A stretch of 64,000 bases of DNA from Paracoccus sp. MA (GCF_020990385.1 NZ_CP087598.1:1284001-1348000); one strand, 5' to 3'; positions 17,193 through 28,016 are shown, numbered from the stretch's first letter. The notes: generated by a model from the sequence alone, not told the origin. Translations and numbers: made by a program.

Positions 17193-17252
17193 CGGCAGGC
17201 ATGAGAGAGCAGAGGCCGAAGGCACGCCCGAAAGCGGGCTGGACCGCCCGGT

Positions 17253-18059
17253 TCAGGCGTTGTCGCGCTCCCATATCCAGGCGTGGTCGGGATGATTCTC
17301 GTAACGCCATTTGCGGATCGGTCCGGCCATGACGTTCAGGTAATACATCTCGTAGCCATAGGGCACGCCGCAGGGGTGGTGGCCGCGCGGCACCAGCACG
17401 ACATCGTGGTTCCTGACCGCCATGGTCTCGTCCAGGCTGCCGTCGTCGGTAAAGACCCGCTGGATGCCGTAGCCCTGCGGCGGATTCAGCCGGTGGTAAT
17501 AGGTCTCCTCCAGATAGGTCATGCGGGGAAAGTCGTCCTCGTCATGGCGATGCGGCGGATAGCTCGACCAGTTCCCTTCCGGGGTAAAGACCTCGGTCAC
17601 CAGCAGGCTGTCGCAGTAATCCTCGGCCTCCATGGCGATGTTGTTGATGAAGCGGGTATTGGCGCCCTGCCCGCGCCGGGTCAGCGCGATGCCCTCGGGG
17701 CCGATGCGGCGGGCGGGATGGCCGCCCTTGCCGGGGGCGAGGCAAACGGCCAGCGTCAGCGGCGTCACGGCCTCGGCCCGCCAGTCGCTGCCGTCGGGCA
17801 GATAGAGGCAATGCGGCGGGGTCTTTTCGAACACGTCCAGCCGTTCGCCCATCTCGCCCCAGTCCCGGCCGGCGCCGGCGATGCGGGCCTTGCCCTCGAC
17901 GATCACCAGGATCGCCTCCATGCCGCCGGTATGGCCCTCGGCCACTTCGCCGGGCCCGAGCCGCCAGAGGTCGAAGCCGACATGGGACCAACCCGCGCCT
18001 TCGGGGGTGATGTGATGGACAAGACCGTGCTGGCCGGCCGGTTTGCGCAAGAGAGTCAT
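17253..18059 (-). CDS. iolB: 5-deoxy-glucuronate isomerase
   Basis: 268 residues, bicupin. It converts 5-deoxy-glucuronate to 2-deoxy-5-keto-gluconate in myo-inositol catabolism. Signatures are LWRLGPGEVAEGHTGGMEAILVIVEGKA, SSYPPHRHDEDDFPRMTYLEETYYHR (metal-binding His/Glu cluster) and VLVPRGHHPCGVPYGYEMYYLNVMAGP. The start overlaps the stop of the small membrane-protein gene (ATGA). It is the last iol gene seen; iolA does not follow. Confidence 0.96.
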   Translation of the reverse strand: MTLLRKPAGQHGLVHHITPEGAGWSHVGFDLWRLGPGEVAEGHTGGMEAILVIVEGKARIAGAGRDWGEMGERLDVFEKTPPHCLYLPDGSDWRAEAVTPLTLAVCLAPGKGGHPARRIGPEGIALTRRGQGANTRFINNIAMEAEDYCDSLLVTEVFTPEGNWSSYPPHRHDEDDFPRMTYLEETYYHRLNPPQGYGIQRVFTDDGSLDETMAVRNHDVVLVPRGHHPCGVPYGYEMYYLNVMAGPIRKWRYENHPDHAWIWERDNA

Positions 18060-18241
18060 CGGTCCTCGCTGCGATTCAGGAAAAGCGTGACGAAAAGATA
18101 GACCCCCGCCGCGCCGAACAGGATCGCCCAGAAGACCGAGCCGCTGGCGGCCTCGAACCCCGCCCAGAGCAGCGGCAGCAGGACGCAGAGGACACGGACC
18201 CAAAGCGGGCGGAAGAACGGGTGTTGGGGATCGACCAGCAT
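18056..18241 (-). CDS. Small two-TM membrane protein (DUF3329-like)
   Basis: 61 residues: MLVDPQHPFFRPLWVRV, then two predicted TM helices (VLCVLLPLLWAGFEAAS and VFWAILFGAAGVYLFVTLF), ending LNRSEDR. The HPFFRPLW-R start and F-WAILFG-G-Y core resemble DUF3329-type small membrane proteins. It is 9 bp after iolE and overlaps iolB by ATGA, so it is translated as part of the iol operon. Function is unknown; position suggests a link to inositol uptake or metabolism, without proof. Confidence 0.8.
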   Translation of the reverse strand: MLVDPQHPFFRPLWVRVLCVLLPLLWAGFEAASGSVFWAILFGAAGVYLFVTLFLNRSEDR

Positions 18242-18250
18242 GGCACCAGC

Positions 18251-19147
18251 CTAGTGCAGCCCGGCGGCACGCGCCATATCCTTGAGCGATTTCAGCCCAA
18301 GCGACTGGTATTCCAGCGGGTTGCGCTTGCCGGGGTCCTGCTCGGCCTCGATCACCAGCCAGCCGTCATAGCCGGCCTCGGCCAGGATCTTCAGCAGCGG
18401 CTGGAAGTCGATGGCGCCCTCGGGATCGCCCGGCACGGTGAAGGCCCCGGCCAGCACGCCCTGCAGGAAGCTCATGTCCCGGGCGCGCACTTCCTCGGTC
18501 ACGGCGCGGCGGATGTTCTTGGCATGGAAATGCGCCACCCGGCCGACATGCTTCCTCAGCACCGCCTCGGGATCGCCGCCGCCGAAGGTGCAATGCCCGG
18601 CATCGAACAGCAGATGCGTCGCCGGCCCGGTCGCGGCCATGAAGGCGTCGATCTCCTCGGGGCTTTCGACCACGGTGCCCATGTGGTGGTGATAGGCCAG
18701 CGTGATGCCCTGCCCCGCCAGATACTGCGCGAATTCCTCCATCCTGCGGCCGAACGCCGCCATCTCGGCGGGCGTCAGGCGCGGCCGGGCATTGACCGGC
18801 ACGTCGGGCCGGCCATGCACGGTGTTCGAGCATTCGCAGGCGATGCAGACCTTGCAGCCATTGGCCTTGAGCTTGGCCAGATGCCCCTGCACCGCCGCGA
18901 TCTCCTCCTCGACCGAGCGGGTCAGCAGCGCGGTCGAATACCAGCCCGAGATGAATTTCAGCCCGTAGCGGCCCAGGAGTTCCTTGAGCGCCAGCGGTTC
19001 GTCGGGCCAGCGATGGCCGTTCTCGATGCCGTCGAAGCCGATGAGCTGGCCCGCCTCGTGCAGGATCTGCTCGGTCGGGATATCGGCGCCGATCGACTGG
19101 TCGTCGTCATTGGCCCAGGCGATGGGATTGGTTCCGAAAAGGATCAT
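18251..19147 (-). CDS. iolE: myo-inosose-2 dehydratase
   Basis: 298 residues from the ATG at 19147 ([16 protein letters not shown]), xylose-isomerase-like TIM barrel. It dehydrates 2-keto-myo-inositol to the diketone. Metal-site segments include [42 protein letters not shown] and [10 protein letters not shown]. An upstream in-frame ATG at 19195 lies within the iolD tail and is not needed. It is 10 bp downstream of iolD. Confidence 0.95.
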   Translation of the reverse strand: MILFGTNPIAWANDDDQSIGADIPTEQILHEAGQLIGFDGIENGHRWPDEPLALKELLGRYGLKFISGWYSTALLTRSVEEEIAAVQGHLAKLKANGCKVCIACECSNTVHGRPDVPVNARPRLTPAEMAAFGRRMEEFAQYLAGQGITLAYHHHMGTVVESPEEIDAFMAATGPATHLLFDAGHCTFGGGDPEAVLRKHVGRVAHFHAKNIRRAVTEEVRARDMSFLQGVLAGAFTVPGDPEGAIDFQPLLKILAEAGYDGWLVIEAEQDPGKRNPLEYQSLGLKSLKDMARAAGLH

Positions 19148-19157
19148 GGGTCGAGCC

Positions 19158-20987
19158 TCAATTGACAAGCCGCTGTTTTCGCAGCCAGGTTTCATATGTC
19201 TTGCGGGCGGCCCTCAGCCTGTCGCTCTGGCCGACCTCGGGAACGGCGACGTCCCACCAGCCGCCGCCGATCCCGGCGCCGGTCAGGGCCTCGGTGTCGA
19301 TCACGATCACGCTGGGGATGTCGCGGCCGCGCGCGGCACGGATCGCGGATTCGAGCGCGGCGATGCCCGAGACCTTCTCGGCATGCGCCCCCATGCTGGC
19401 GGCATGGGCGACGAAGTCGATCTGCGGCTCCTCGACTAGGTTCGAGCTGGCATACATGTTGTTGAATTCCTCGCCGCCGCATTCCTGCTGCAGCCGGTTG
19501 ATGCAGCCATAGCCCCGGTTGTCGGTCAGCACCACGGTGAAGGGCACCTTCAGCATGACGGCCGTCGCCAGCTCGCTGTTGGCCATCATGTAGCTGCCGT
19601 CGCCGACCATGCAGACCACCTCGGCTTTGGGCCGGGCCATGGCGATGCCTAGCGCGCCGGCCACCTCGTAGCCCATGCAGCTATAGCCGTATTCCATGTG
19701 ATAGCCGCCGGGGGTGGCGCGCCACAGCACCTGCAGCGCGCCGGGCATGGTGCCGGCCGCGCACATCACCACGGTGTTCTCGCCGGCGACGCGCTGCACC
19801 GCGCCGATCACCTGCGCATCCGAGGGCGGCCCGTCATGGTTCGGCGCCGCCATGGCCTTGTCGGCCAGCGCGAACCAGTCGGCGCGCGGCCGCAGATCCG
19901 GCTCGGCGAAGCGATGCGCGCCAAGCGCCGCGCCGATCCGCTCCAGCGCCACCCGGGCATCCGCCACCAGCGGCACCGCGCCGTGCTTCGCCGCGTCATA
20001 GCCCGTGAGGTTGATCGAGACCAGCCGCCGCCCCGGATTGGCGAAGGCGGCCCAGGAGCCGGTGGTGAAATCCTGGAACCGCGTCCCGACCCCGATGATC
20101 AGGTCGGCCCGCGCACAGGCGGCATTGCCGGCATCGGTGCCGGTGACGCCGGGAGAGCCGAGGTTCAACTCCTCGCGCCAGTCGACGGCGCCCTTGCCGG
20201 CCTGGGTCTCGACCAGGGGAATGCGGTGGCGCCTGGCGAAATCCAGCAGCGCGGCCTCGGCCCCGGAATAAATCACGCCGCCGCCCGAAACGATCACCGG
20301 CCGCTCGGCCTTGCGGATCAGCGCGACGATCTCGGCCAGCTCGGCCGCGTCCGGCTCGGGCCGGCGGATGCGCCAGACCCTGGGCGCAAAGAACGCCGCG
20401 GGCCAGTCCCAGGCCTCGGCCTGCACGTCCTGGCAGAAGGCCAGCGTCACCGGTCCGCAATTCGCCGGATCGGTCATCACCTGCATGGCGCGCGGCAGCG
20501 CGGTCAGCAGATGCTCGGGCCGCGAGATGCGGTCGAAATAGCGGCTGACCGGCCGGAAGCAGTCATTGGCCGAAACGGTGCCGTCGCCGAAATCCTCGAT
20601 CTGCTGCAGCACCGGATCGGGGCGGCGGCTGGCAAAGACATCGCCCGGGATCAGCAGCAGCGGCAGGCGGTTCACATGCGCCAGCGCCGCGGCGGTCACC
20701 ATATTGGTCGCCCCCGGCCCGATGGAGCTCGTCACCGCCATGGCGCGCCGGCGCTTCTTGGTCTTGGCCCAGGCGATGGCGGCATGGGCCATGGTCTGTT
20801 CGTTCTGGCCGCGCAGCGTCGGCAGGGCGTCGCCGATGCCATGCAGCGCCTCGCCGATCCCGGCGACATTGCCATGGCCGAAGATCGCCCAGACCGCCTC
20901 GATGAAACGCTCGCCCTCCTCGGTCATCTGCACCGACAGCCAGCGCATCATCGCCTGCGCGGCGGTCAGCCGGATCGTCTCGCTCAT
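19158..20987 (-). CDS. iolD: 3D-(3,5/4)-trihydroxycyclohexane-1,2-dione hydrolase
   Basis: 609 residues, ThDP-dependent. It opens the ring to 5-deoxy-glucuronate. N-terminal ThDP domain [10 protein letters not shown] ... [17 protein letters not shown], central domain [14 protein letters not shown]-terminal ThDP/Mg motif [19 protein letters not shown] at 20987 with GGAGGAGAGG upstream. A repeat element (copy C) fills the 121-bp gap to iolC, the only long gap between enzyme genes of this operon. Confidence 0.97.
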   Translation of the reverse strand: MSETIRLTAAQAMMRWLSVQMTEEGERFIEAVWAIFGHGNVAGIGEALHGIGDALPTLRGQNEQTMAHAAIAWAKTKKRRRAMAVTSSIGPGATNMVTAAALAHVNRLPLLLIPGDVFASRRPDPVLQQIEDFGDGTVSANDCFRPVSRYFDRISRPEHLLTALPRAMQVMTDPANCGPVTLAFCQDVQAEAWDWPAAFFAPRVWRIRRPEPDAAELAEIVALIRKAERPVIVSGGGVIYSGAEAALLDFARRHRIPLVETQAGKGAVDWREELNLGSPGVTGTDAGNAACARADLIIGVGTRFQDFTTGSWAAFANPGRRLVSINLTGYDAAKHGAVPLVADARVALERIGAALGAHRFAEPDLRPRADWFALADKAMAAPNHDGPPSDAQVIGAVQRVAGENTVVMCAAGTMPGALQVLWRATPGGYHMEYGYSCMGYEVAGALGIAMARPKAEVVCMVGDGSYMMANSELATAVMLKVPFTVVLTDNRGYGCINRLQQECGGEEFNNMYASSNLVEEPQIDFVAHAASMGAHAEKVSGIAALESAIRAARGRDIPSVIVIDTEALTGAGIGGGWWDVAVPEVGQSDRLRAARKTYETWLRKQRLVN

Positions 20988-21020
20988 GCCTCTCCTCCTC
21001 GGCGCGTGCCGGCGCCCGTG

Positions 21021-21083
21021 ACTTCTTTCTTGTGCAAATATCCCGGGGTGAATTGGCCGCAGGCCAAGAGGGGCAGAGCCCCT
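21021..21083 (-). repeat. Hairpin + TATTTG repeat, copy C (inverted)
   Basis: On the minus strand: GAGGGGC-TCT-GCCCCTC and TTGGCC-TGC-GGCCAA hairpins, then CACCCCGGGATATTTG and CACAAGAAAGAAGT. Same order of hairpin and TATTTG core as copies A, B and D. It sits between iolC and iolD inside the operon. Confidence 0.6.
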
Positions 21084-21108
21084 CCGCCGCCGGTGCCGGG
21101 CGCCCCGC

Positions 21109-23016
21109 TCATGCCGCCGCCTCGGCGCCGGCCCGGGCCCGGTCCCAAAGCGCGCAAAGCCGGCCAAAGCGCCGCCGCATCTCGGCCACGGCCTCGGCAT
21201 CGCTGCGGCGCCCGGCCAGCCAGTCGCCCGCCACCTCGGCGAAGATCGTCCGGCCGACGGCAAAGCCGCGCACCAGTTCGTGCTTCGCCGCCTTCTCGAA
21301 ACTGGCCGCCAGCTCGGCCTCCGGCGCCTCCAGCCCCAGCACCACGATGCCGCGCAGCCAGGGATCATGCGCCCGGATCGTCTCCACCGCCTGCTGCCAG
21401 GCGGCATCGGACCGCAGCGGCTCGAGCTTCCACCAGTCGGGATAGACGCCGATCTCGTACCAGCGCCGGATCAGCGCCGCCGTGGTTCCGTCATCCACCG
21501 GCCCGACCTTCGAGGGAATGATCTCCAGCAGGAATTCCAGGTCATTGGCCCGCGCGGCCTGATAAAGCCGGGTGACCGTCGCCTCCTGATCGGCGCGCAT
21601 CGCCGCATCGTCCTCGGGATGGCAGAAGCACAGCACCTTGACCACCTGCCCCGCCGGCCATTCCATCAGCCCCTGGCAGGCCGCGCCCAGCTCCGGCTCC
21701 AGCCGCAGGGGACGCGAGCCCGGCCATTCGCAGGGCCGCCCGACCCAGAGCCCGGTGCCCGCCGCCGCATGCAGCGCCGCCCGTCCCAGCCGGTCGTCGC
21801 ACAGGATGCCATAGCCCGGGCGGCCGTCCTGCACCTCCAGCGCGGCCTGCAGGCAGAGCTGCTTGAAGGCGCCGATCCGTTCCGGGGTCGCACCCTCCAT
21901 CTCTTCCAGCTGCATGCGGTGGTCGAAGGCGAAGGCGCGGATGTCGCCCTCCAGGGGATGCAGGTTGGTGGCGCGGTGGATGCGCTCCAGCGCCGCATCC
22001 TTGCGCAGCGCCCGCTCGCGGATGCCGCGGCGCAGGAAGAACTCCAGCTCGGCCAGCGAGGGATAGGCGGGCGTGCAGCCGTGGCGGCTGACGGCGAAGG
22101 CGCCGCAGGCATTGGCGTATTCCAGCGCCCGCGGCCAGCTCTCGCCGTCGAGCCAGCCCTTGAGCAGCCCCGACATGAAGCCGTCCCCGGCACCGAGCAC
22201 GTTGAAGACCTCGATCGGGAAGCCCGGCCCGGTCTCGCCGCTGTCCCAGCCCTCGACGGCGCCGGTGAAGGCCACGGCCCCCGCCGCCCCGCGCTTGCAG
22301 ACCAGCACCGCGGGCGTGACGGCGCGCACGGCGCGCAGCGCCGCCAGCGTGTCGGTCGAGCCGCCGGCGATGTGGAACTCCTCCTCGGTGCCGACGATCA
22401 GGTCGAAAAGCGGCAGATGCGCCTGCAGCTTCGCCGTCACCGTGTCGCTGGCGATGAAGCGGTTCTCGCCGTCGCCATGGCCCGAGAGCCCCCAGAGATT
22501 CGGGCGATAGTCGATATCCAGCGCCGTCTGCGCCCCGTGTCTGCGCGCGAGATGCAGCGCCTTCAGCACCGCGGCCTCGGTGCGCGGATGGCTCAGATGC
22601 GTGCCGGTGGCGACCACGGAACGCGCCTGCGCGATCAGGTCCTCGTCGATGTCGTCCTCGCACAGCGCCATGTCGGCGCAGTTCTCGCGATAGAAGATCA
22701 GCGGAAAGCTGTCCTCGTCGCGGATGCCCAGCAGCACCAGCGCCGTCAGCCGCTCGGGATCGGTCGCGACGCCGCGCAGGTCCACCCCCGCGCGCGCCAG
22801 CTCCTCGCGCAGGAAGCGGCCCATATGCTCGTCGCCGACCCGGGTGATCAGGGCCGAGCGCAGCCCCAGCCGCGCCGTGCCGCAGGCCATGTTGGTCGGA
22901 GAGCCGCCGACATATTTGCTGAAGGACCGCATGTCCTCGAGCCGACCGCCGACCTGCGCGCCATAAAGATCGACCGAGCTGCGGCCGATGGTGATCACGT
23001 CCAGCGTCCTGGTCAT
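21109..23016 (-). CDS. iolC: Bifunctional 5-dehydro-2-deoxygluconokinase / DKGP aldolase (IolC-IolJ-like fusion)
   Basis: 635 residues, twice the length of a lone IolC. Residues 1 to about 325 form a PfkB kinase: VGGSPTNMACGTARLG, ALDIDYRPNLW, and the catalytic NVLGAGDGFMSG. Residues about 335-635 form a DUF2090 domain (FAFDHRMQLEEM, EIIPSKVGPVDDG, GIVVLGLEAPE), the aldolase-like module that splits the phosphorylated product to dihydroxyacetone phosphate and malonate semialdehyde. So one polypeptide covers two successive steps, a fusion known in alphaproteobacteria. The ATG overlaps the upstream gene stop (ATGA). Confidence 0.94.
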   Translation of the reverse strand: MTRTLDVITIGRSSVDLYGAQVGGRLEDMRSFSKYVGGSPTNMACGTARLGLRSALITRVGDEHMGRFLREELARAGVDLRGVATDPERLTALVLLGIRDEDSFPLIFYRENCADMALCEDDIDEDLIAQARSVVATGTHLSHPRTEAAVLKALHLARRHGAQTALDIDYRPNLWGLSGHGDGENRFIASDTVTAKLQAHLPLFDLIVGTEEEFHIAGGSTDTLAALRAVRAVTPAVLVCKRGAAGAVAFTGAVEGWDSGETGPGFPIEVFNVLGAGDGFMSGLLKGWLDGESWPRALEYANACGAFAVSRHGCTPAYPSLAELEFFLRRGIRERALRKDAALERIHRATNLHPLEGDIRAFAFDHRMQLEEMEGATPERIGAFKQLCLQAALEVQDGRPGYGILCDDRLGRAALHAAAGTGLWVGRPCEWPGSRPLRLEPELGAACQGLMEWPAGQVVKVLCFCHPEDDAAMRADQEATVTRLYQAARANDLEFLLEIIPSKVGPVDDGTTAALIRRWYEIGVYPDWWKLEPLRSDAAWQQAVETIRAHDPWLRGIVVLGLEAPEAELAASFEKAAKHELVRGFAVGRTIFAEVAGDWLAGRRSDAEAVAEMRRRFGRLCALWDRARAGAEAAA

Positions 23017-23819
23017 CCCCTGGCCTCCACGGGTTCCGAGACCGCCGCCCGCAGATGGTCCATGCTGGCGCGCAGCGCGGTTTCGATATCCTCCAGCGCA
23101 TGGACCTCGGGGGCGAAGGGCTCGAAGCTGACCGGGCCGTCGTAGCCGTCCGCCAGCAGTGCCCGCAGCTGCGCGACGTTCTCCAGCCGGTCGTCGGCAT
23201 CGACCAGCAGGCGATGGCCGTCCAGCATCGCCGCGACCGCCAGCGACGGATCGGTCACGCCCGAGACATGCACGAGCCCGGTGCGATGCGGGAAGAATTC
23301 CGTCTCGCCCGCCAGATGGTGGTGGAAGCTGTCATGCAGCAGGCGGAAGGCGTCGAACCCGCCGGCCTCGGTGATGGCGGCGACGGCCTCGGCCTTGCGG
23401 CGCAGCGCGCTTTGCGGAAAGCCCAGCGGCTCGACCAGCCCTATCAGCCCGCGCGGCTGCAGAATGGCGCGCAGCCGGTCCAGCGCCGCCACCGTCTCGG
23501 AATGGGCGATCTCGGTGCCGTCGTTCAGCGGACAGAGCACCAGCGCCTGCGCCCCTGCCCCGGCGGCGAAATCGGCCAGCCGCTCGGCGCGGGCGGCGAG
23601 GTCCTCGCTCCAGCGGTTGAAGGGATAGAGCGCATTGACCGACAGGATCGAGACCCCGGCCTCCGCGGCCATGCGGGCGATCTCGGCCGGGGCCTGGCCG
23701 GTCACGTCGGGCAGGTCGTTGCGGATCTCGACGTCGGTGCAGCCGAGGCGGCGGGCCAGGGCGAAGAACTCGGCCAGCGAAAGCCGGGGGGCGACGATAT
23801 GGTTCAGGGCGAAGCGCAT
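23013..23819 (-). CDS. TIM-barrel sugar isomerase/epimerase in the iol operon
   Basis: 268 residues, xylose-isomerase-like TIM barrel. MRFALNHIVAPRLSLAEFFALARRLG, EIRNDLPD, LSVNALYPFNRWS, GLVEPLGFP, LLHDSFHHHLAG (likely metal-site His) and GPVSFEPFAPEV. It resembles IolI/IolH-type isomerases, which act on inosose isomers. It lies 8 bp after iolG and overlaps iolC by ATGA. Likely role: interconversion of inosose isomers (IolI-like); the exact reaction cannot be read from the sequence. Confidence 0.85.
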   Translation of the reverse strand: MRFALNHIVAPRLSLAEFFALARRLGCTDVEIRNDLPDVTGQAPAEIARMAAEAGVSILSVNALYPFNRWSEDLAARAERLADFAAGAGAQALVLCPLNDGTEIAHSETVAALDRLRAILQPRGLIGLVEPLGFPQSALRRKAEAVAAITEAGGFDAFRLLHDSFHHHLAGETEFFPHRTGLVHVSGVTDPSLAVAAMLDGHRLLVDADDRLENVAQLRALLADGYDGPVSFEPFAPEVHALEDIETALRASMDHLRAAVSEPVEARG

Positions 23820-23827
23820 GGCGGACC

Positions 23828-24844
23828 TCAGGCGTAAAGGGCGGGACGGGGGGGCAGTTCGATCCTGACGGACTGGCCTTCGGATTCCTGGGCGGCGACG
23901 CAGGCATCGGCGGTGACGGCGGCGACATAGCCGTCCCAGGCGGTCGGGCCGGCGGCGGTGCCCTCGGCCGCCGCTTTCAGGAAATCGGCCAGTTCGTAGT
24001 CGTAGCTGTCGATGAAGCGGTCCTTCCAGTCCATCAGGATCGGCTGGCCCAGCACGGCGCCCGAGCGGGTCTGGATGCTCATCGGCTCGGGCAGCTTGGC
24101 GGTGCCGTCCTCGCCGACGATCTCGCACTGGATGTCATAGCCGTAATGGCAGTTCACGAAGATCTCGACATAGATCACCACGCCCTTGGCGGTTTCCAGC
24201 ACCACCACCTGCGGGTCGCGCAGCTTTTCATGGGCGCGGGGCGATTTGCGCGGGAAGAACACCCGGGCGCTGACATAGTCGTCGTCCAGCAGCCAGCGCA
24301 GCACGTCGATCTCGTGGATCAGCGTGTCGTGGATCGCCATCGGGGTCTGGTAATTCTCGCCCACCCGCGGGTTGCGATGCGCGGCATGGACCATCAGCGG
24401 CGCGCCGGTCACCTCTCCCACCGCCTTTTTCAGCGCGACATAGCCGGGGTCATAGCGGCGCATGAAGCCGACCTGCACCAGCCGCTTGCCGGCGGCCTGC
24501 TCGGCCTCGACGATGCGGCGCGCGCCCTCGGCGGTGGTGGCCAGCGGCTTTTCGCAAAAGCACGGCTTGCCGGCGGCGATGGCGGCCAGCACGTATTCCT
24601 CATGCGTCTGGCCCCAGGAACAGACGAGGATCGCGTCCACATCCGCATCCCGGATCAGCGCATGCGGGTCGTCGAAGATCCGCGCCTCGGGGGCATGGTC
24701 GCGCTGGCAGGCTTCGGCATTGGCGCGGTTCACGTCGTTCAGGGCGGTGACCCGTGCACCGGCCAGCACCCGGTTGATGCGCCGGGTGTGGTCCTGGCCG
24801 ATGGCGCCGGTGCCGATCACTCCGATCTTCAGGGTCATGGTCAT
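23828..24844 (-). CDS. iolG: myo-inositol 2-dehydrogenase (Gfo/Idh/MocA)
   Basis: 338 residues. NAD-binding [12 protein letters not shown] near residue 8, EKP motif [10 protein letters not shown], and the catalytic Asp/His region [15 protein letters not shown]. It oxidises myo-inositol to 2-keto-myo-inositol, the first catabolic step. Start: the ATG at 24844 overlaps the upstream stop (ATGA); a second ATG at 24838 is possible and has better spacing to TTGGAG. Short length and [23 protein letters not shown] agree with IolG rather than the second dehydrogenase of the operon. Confidence 0.92.
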   Translation of the reverse strand: MTMTLKIGVIGTGAIGQDHTRRINRVLAGARVTALNDVNRANAEACQRDHAPEARIFDDPHALIRDADVDAILVCSWGQTHEEYVLAAIAAGKPCFCEKPLATTAEGARRIVEAEQAAGKRLVQVGFMRRYDPGYVALKKAVGEVTGAPLMVHAAHRNPRVGENYQTPMAIHDTLIHEIDVLRWLLDDDYVSARVFFPRKSPRAHEKLRDPQVVVLETAKGVVIYVEIFVNCHYGYDIQCEIVGEDGTAKLPEPMSIQTRSGAVLGQPILMDWKDRFIDSYDYELADFLKAAAEGTAAGPTAWDGYVAAVTADACVAAQESEGQSVRIELPPRPALYA

Positions 24845-25743
24845 TTGCTCCAATAGGTGTCGATGTAGCGTTGCATTTCGCTGCGCATGAATTTTCCGGA
24901 CTGGTCGGCGCGGTCCTCCCAGGCAAAGACGCAGGCGGTCATGATGCCGTCGAAGCCGATCTCGGCCAGGGTGCCGAAGAAGTCGTCCCAGGGCACCTCG
25001 CCCTGGCCGATGTCGAGATGCTGGTGGATGCGCGCCTGCGTGCCCGGCGGGTTCAGGATATAGCGCAGGCCCGAGCTGGCCTTGTGGTTGAAGGTATCGC
25101 CGACATGGACATGCGCCAGCACGTCGGCGGCCTCGCGCAGCATCGCCCGGGTGTCGTCGCCGAAATAGAAGGTATGCGGCGCGCAATAGAGAAACTTCAC
25201 CCGCGGCGAGTTCACCGTGCGGATGATGTCGAGCGCCGGTTGCAGCGTCTCGCACCAGTCCTCGGGATGCGGCTCGACATGCAGGTTGATGCCCTCGCGC
25301 TCGAAGATCGGCACCAGCTCTTCCATGCTGCGCCACCAGGCGTCCTCGCAGGACTCGATCATGCTGCCGGTGTGGCAGCAATAGCAGCTGCCCTTGTCGG
25401 GATGCGGGCCGCGGCCGAATTCGCTGTTCATGGTGTCCACGCCCAGCTCGACGGCGATCTCGATGGCGCGCTTCCAGTGCCTGACGGCGGCCTGACGCTC
25501 GGTCTCGTCGTTCGAGGCCCAGCGATACATCGGCAAGAGGCTGGCGATGCCGACCTCGGCATCCTTCAGCGCCTGCTTCAGCGCCTTGATGCGGTCGGGA
25601 AAGACGCGCGGGGCCTTGAACCATTCCAGGAAATCGCCGCGCGGGCTCAGCTCGATCCAGTCGTAGCCGAGCTCCTTGACCTTGGCGGGGATCTGTTCCA
25701 GCGGCAGGTGGCGGTGCATGAAGGGGTCTATGGCGATTTTCAT
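24841..25743 (-). CDS. iolH: IolH-like TIM-barrel protein
   Basis: 300 residues, sugar phosphate isomerase/epimerase family. N-terminus [22 protein letters not shown], then [56 protein letters not shown]. These agree with IolH of inositol operons; its catalytic step is not firmly known. It carries a Cys cluster GSCYCCHTG that is unusual for the fold. Overlaps iolG by ATGA and follows the second dehydrogenase by 7 bp. Confidence 0.82.
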   Translation of the reverse strand: MKIAIDPFMHRHLPLEQIPAKVKELGYDWIELSPRGDFLEWFKAPRVFPDRIKALKQALKDAEVGIASLLPMYRWASNDETERQAAVRHWKRAIEIAVELGVDTMNSEFGRGPHPDKGSCYCCHTGSMIESCEDAWWRSMEELVPIFEREGINLHVEPHPEDWCETLQPALDIIRTVNSPRVKFLYCAPHTFYFGDDTRAMLREAADVLAHVHVGDTFNHKASSGLRYILNPPGTQARIHQHLDIGQGEVPWDDFFGTLAEIGFDGIMTACVFAWEDRADQSGKFMRSEMQRYIDTYWSK

Positions 25744-25750
25744 GGCGTCC

Positions 25751-26869
25751 TCAGAAGGTGACGGGCCGGCCGGTCTCGGCAGAGCGGGCCATGCCGTGGA
25801 TGATGCGTTCGATGGTCAGCCCATCGGTGAAGTCGGGCCAGGCGCGGGCGGTGCCGGCGATGGCCTGGCGCAGCATTTCCGCCTCGACCACCTTCTGCTC
25901 GTTGAAGCCGAAATTATGGCCGGGGGCCGGGCAGAAGGCGGCGAAGCCGGGCTGCGCCGGACCGGTCAGGATGCGGCGGAAGCCATCCGCCTGCGCCTCG
26001 CCGGGCTGGTAGAGCCACAGCTCGTTCATCCGCTCCTGGTCGAAGCGCAGCGTGCCCTCGGTGCCCTGCACCTCCCAGGCCAGCCGGCAGCGATAGCCGC
26101 GCGCCACCCGCGAGCAGGAGAATTCGCCCGAGGCGCCCGAGGCGAAGCGGACCAGCGCCTGGGCCTGGTCCTCGTTCTCGACCGGGGCCGTGCCGCCCTG
26201 GTGCGGCCGCCGGGCGATCACCGTGTCCATCTGCGCCTGGACCCGCGCCACCGGCCCCATCAGCGCCAGCATGACGGAAACCAGATGGCAGCCCAGATCC
26301 CCCAGCGCGCCCAATCCGCCTTCGGCACGGGTTAGCCGCCAGCTCCAGGGCAGCTGCGGATCGGCCATGTAATCCTCGTCATAGATGCCGCGGAAATGGA
26401 CCGGCCGGCCGATGGCGCCCGAGGCCACCATGTCCGCGGCGGCGCGGAAGGCGGGCGAGCGGGTATAGTTGTAGCCCAGGATGGTGACGCGGCCCGAGGC
26501 GCGGGCGGCGGCCTCCATCGCCTCGGCATCCGCGACGCTCAGCGCCATGGGCTTTTCCAGCCAGACATGCTTGCCCGCCGCCAGCGCCGCCTCGGCCATC
26601 TGGCGATGCATGCCGTTCGGCGTGGCGATCGAGACCACATCGACGGCCGGATCGCCGACCGCCGCGCGCCAGTCATCGGTGGCGCGGGCAAAGCCGAAGG
26701 CGGCGGCGAGTCCGGCGGCCTTGTCGGCGGGCGTGTCGGCCAGAACCTCCAGCCGGGGCGGCAGGCCGCCGAAGGCGGTGGCGAGGTTGCGCCAGGCCAT
26801 CGCGTGGCACTTTCCCATGAACCCGGTGCCGATCAGGGCGACACCGAGGGATTTCTCCGTTGCGGTCAT
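25751..26869 (-). CDS. Second Gfo/Idh/MocA oxidoreductase of the iol operon
   Basis: 372 residues. NAD-binding [41 protein letters not shown], then [15 protein letters not shown] with the catalytic Asp/His pair. The family includes scyllo-inositol dehydrogenases (IolX/IolW) and chiro-inositol dehydrogenases, so a role on another inositol stereoisomer is likely but not proven. It lies between the transporter genes and iolH. Confidence 0.88.
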   Translation of the reverse strand: MTATEKSLGVALIGTGFMGKCHAMAWRNLATAFGGLPPRLEVLADTPADKAAGLAAAFGFARATDDWRAAVGDPAVDVVSIATPNGMHRQMAEAALAAGKHVWLEKPMALSVADAEAMEAAARASGRVTILGYNYTRSPAFRAAADMVASGAIGRPVHFRGIYDEDYMADPQLPWSWRLTRAEGGLGALGDLGCHLVSVMLALMGPVARVQAQMDTVIARRPHQGGTAPVENEDQAQALVRFASGASGEFSCSRVARGYRCRLAWEVQGTEGTLRFDQERMNELWLYQPGEAQADGFRRILTGPAQPGFAAFCPAPGHNFGFNEQKVVEAEMLRQAIAGTARAWPDFTDGLTIERIIHGMARSAETGRPVTF

Positions 26870-26993
26870 CGGGCTTACTCGTCTTTCGGGAGGGTCTCGG
26901 GGGTGACGGGTCCGGAGGGCGACCGGATATTGCGCCTGGGCGCTCCGTTCCCTGCCGGTGCCATCAGGGTCAGGCCTTTCATCATCGGCCCCC

Positions 26994-28004
26994 TCACGCC
27001 TTCTTGCGCTTCTTCTGGCGATAGACGTCGGCGACGACGGCGGCGACGATGATGACGCCCTTGATCATCTCCTGATAATAGGCGTCGAGCCGCAGGAAGG
27101 TGAAACCCGAGATGATGACGCCAAAGATCACCATGCCGATCATCGTCCCCAGGATCGAGCCGCGGCCGCCGGTCAAGGACACCCCGCCGATCACCGCCAT
27201 GGCGATGGCGTCGAGCTCGTACATCGTGCCCATGCCGGCCTGCGCCGTCAGGCCACGCGCCGCGACCACGATCCCGGCCAGCGCCGACAGCAGCCCGGCG
27301 ATGGCATAGATCTTGACCAGCTGGCGCTCGACATTGATGCCCGAGACGCGGGCGGCCTGCGGGTTGGCGCCGATGGCATAGGTGAACTTGCCATAGCGGG
27401 TGTAGCGCAGCGCGACATGGAAGATCAGCGCCACCACCAGGAAGATGAGCACCGGCATCATGCCCCGGCCGATGGCGGCGAAACCGTCCGAGGGGAAGCT
27501 GATCGGCTGGCCCTTGGTATACCATTTCGCAAAGCCGCGCGCCGTCACCATCATGCCCAGCGTGGCGATGAAGGGCGGAATTTTCGTATAGGCGATCAGC
27601 GCGCCGTTGATGGTGCCGCAAAGCAGCCCGAAGATCAGCCCCGCCGCGACCGGCACCACCACCGGCAGGCCGGTCAGGTCGGGATAGATCGCCCGCTCGT
27701 ATCCCGCCGCCTGCGCGAGGCTCATCGAGATCATCGCCGTGGCGCCGACGATGGAGCCCGAACTGAGGTCGATGCCGCCCGAGATGATGACCTGGGTCAC
27801 GCCGATGGCGATGATCCCCACCACCGAGACCTGCAGGATCATGATGGACAGCCGTTGCCAGTTGCCCAGGAAGCTCTGCCCCTGCATGATCCAACCCAGG
27901 ATCTCGAAGGTCAGGCTGATGCCGACCAGGACCAGAAGGATGTTGAGTTCCGCCATCATCGGGCGGTGGCGGCGCGGTGCGGCGGCCATGCTTGCGTCTG
28001 ACAT
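26994..28004 (-). CDS. iatP: Inositol ABC transporter permease (IatP-like)
   Basis: 336 residues, RbsC/BPD_transp_2 family with about 8-10 TM segments. [28 protein letters not shown] is the family signature (GGIDLSVGS-like), followed by [16 protein letters not shown] and the cytoplasmic loop [19 protein letters not shown]. It is the channel for the substrate-binding protein and ATPase encoded just upstream; the operon context indicates myo-inositol. Confidence 0.92.
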   Translation of the reverse strand: MSDASMAAAPRRHRPMMAELNILLVLVGISLTFEILGWIMQGQSFLGNWQRLSIMILQVSVVGIIAIGVTQVIISGGIDLSSGSIVGATAMISMSLAQAAGYERAIYPDLTGLPVVVPVAAGLIFGLLCGTINGALIAYTKIPPFIATLGMMVTARGFAKWYTKGQPISFPSDGFAAIGRGMMPVLIFLVVALIFHVALRYTRYGKFTYAIGANPQAARVSGINVERQLVKIYAIAGLLSALAGIVVAARGLTAQAGMGTMYELDAIAMAVIGGVSLTGGRGSILGTMIGMVIFGVIISGFTFLRLDAYYQEMIKGVIIVAAVVADVYRQKKRKKA

Positions 28005-28016
28005 GGGTTCCTCTCG

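Noticed and set aside
26875..26985. 36-codon ORF between the permease and the second dehydrogenase ([20 protein letters not shown]...)
   Set aside because: There is no recognisable feature and only a weak binding site; a chance frame in a 124-bp operon gap is more likely.
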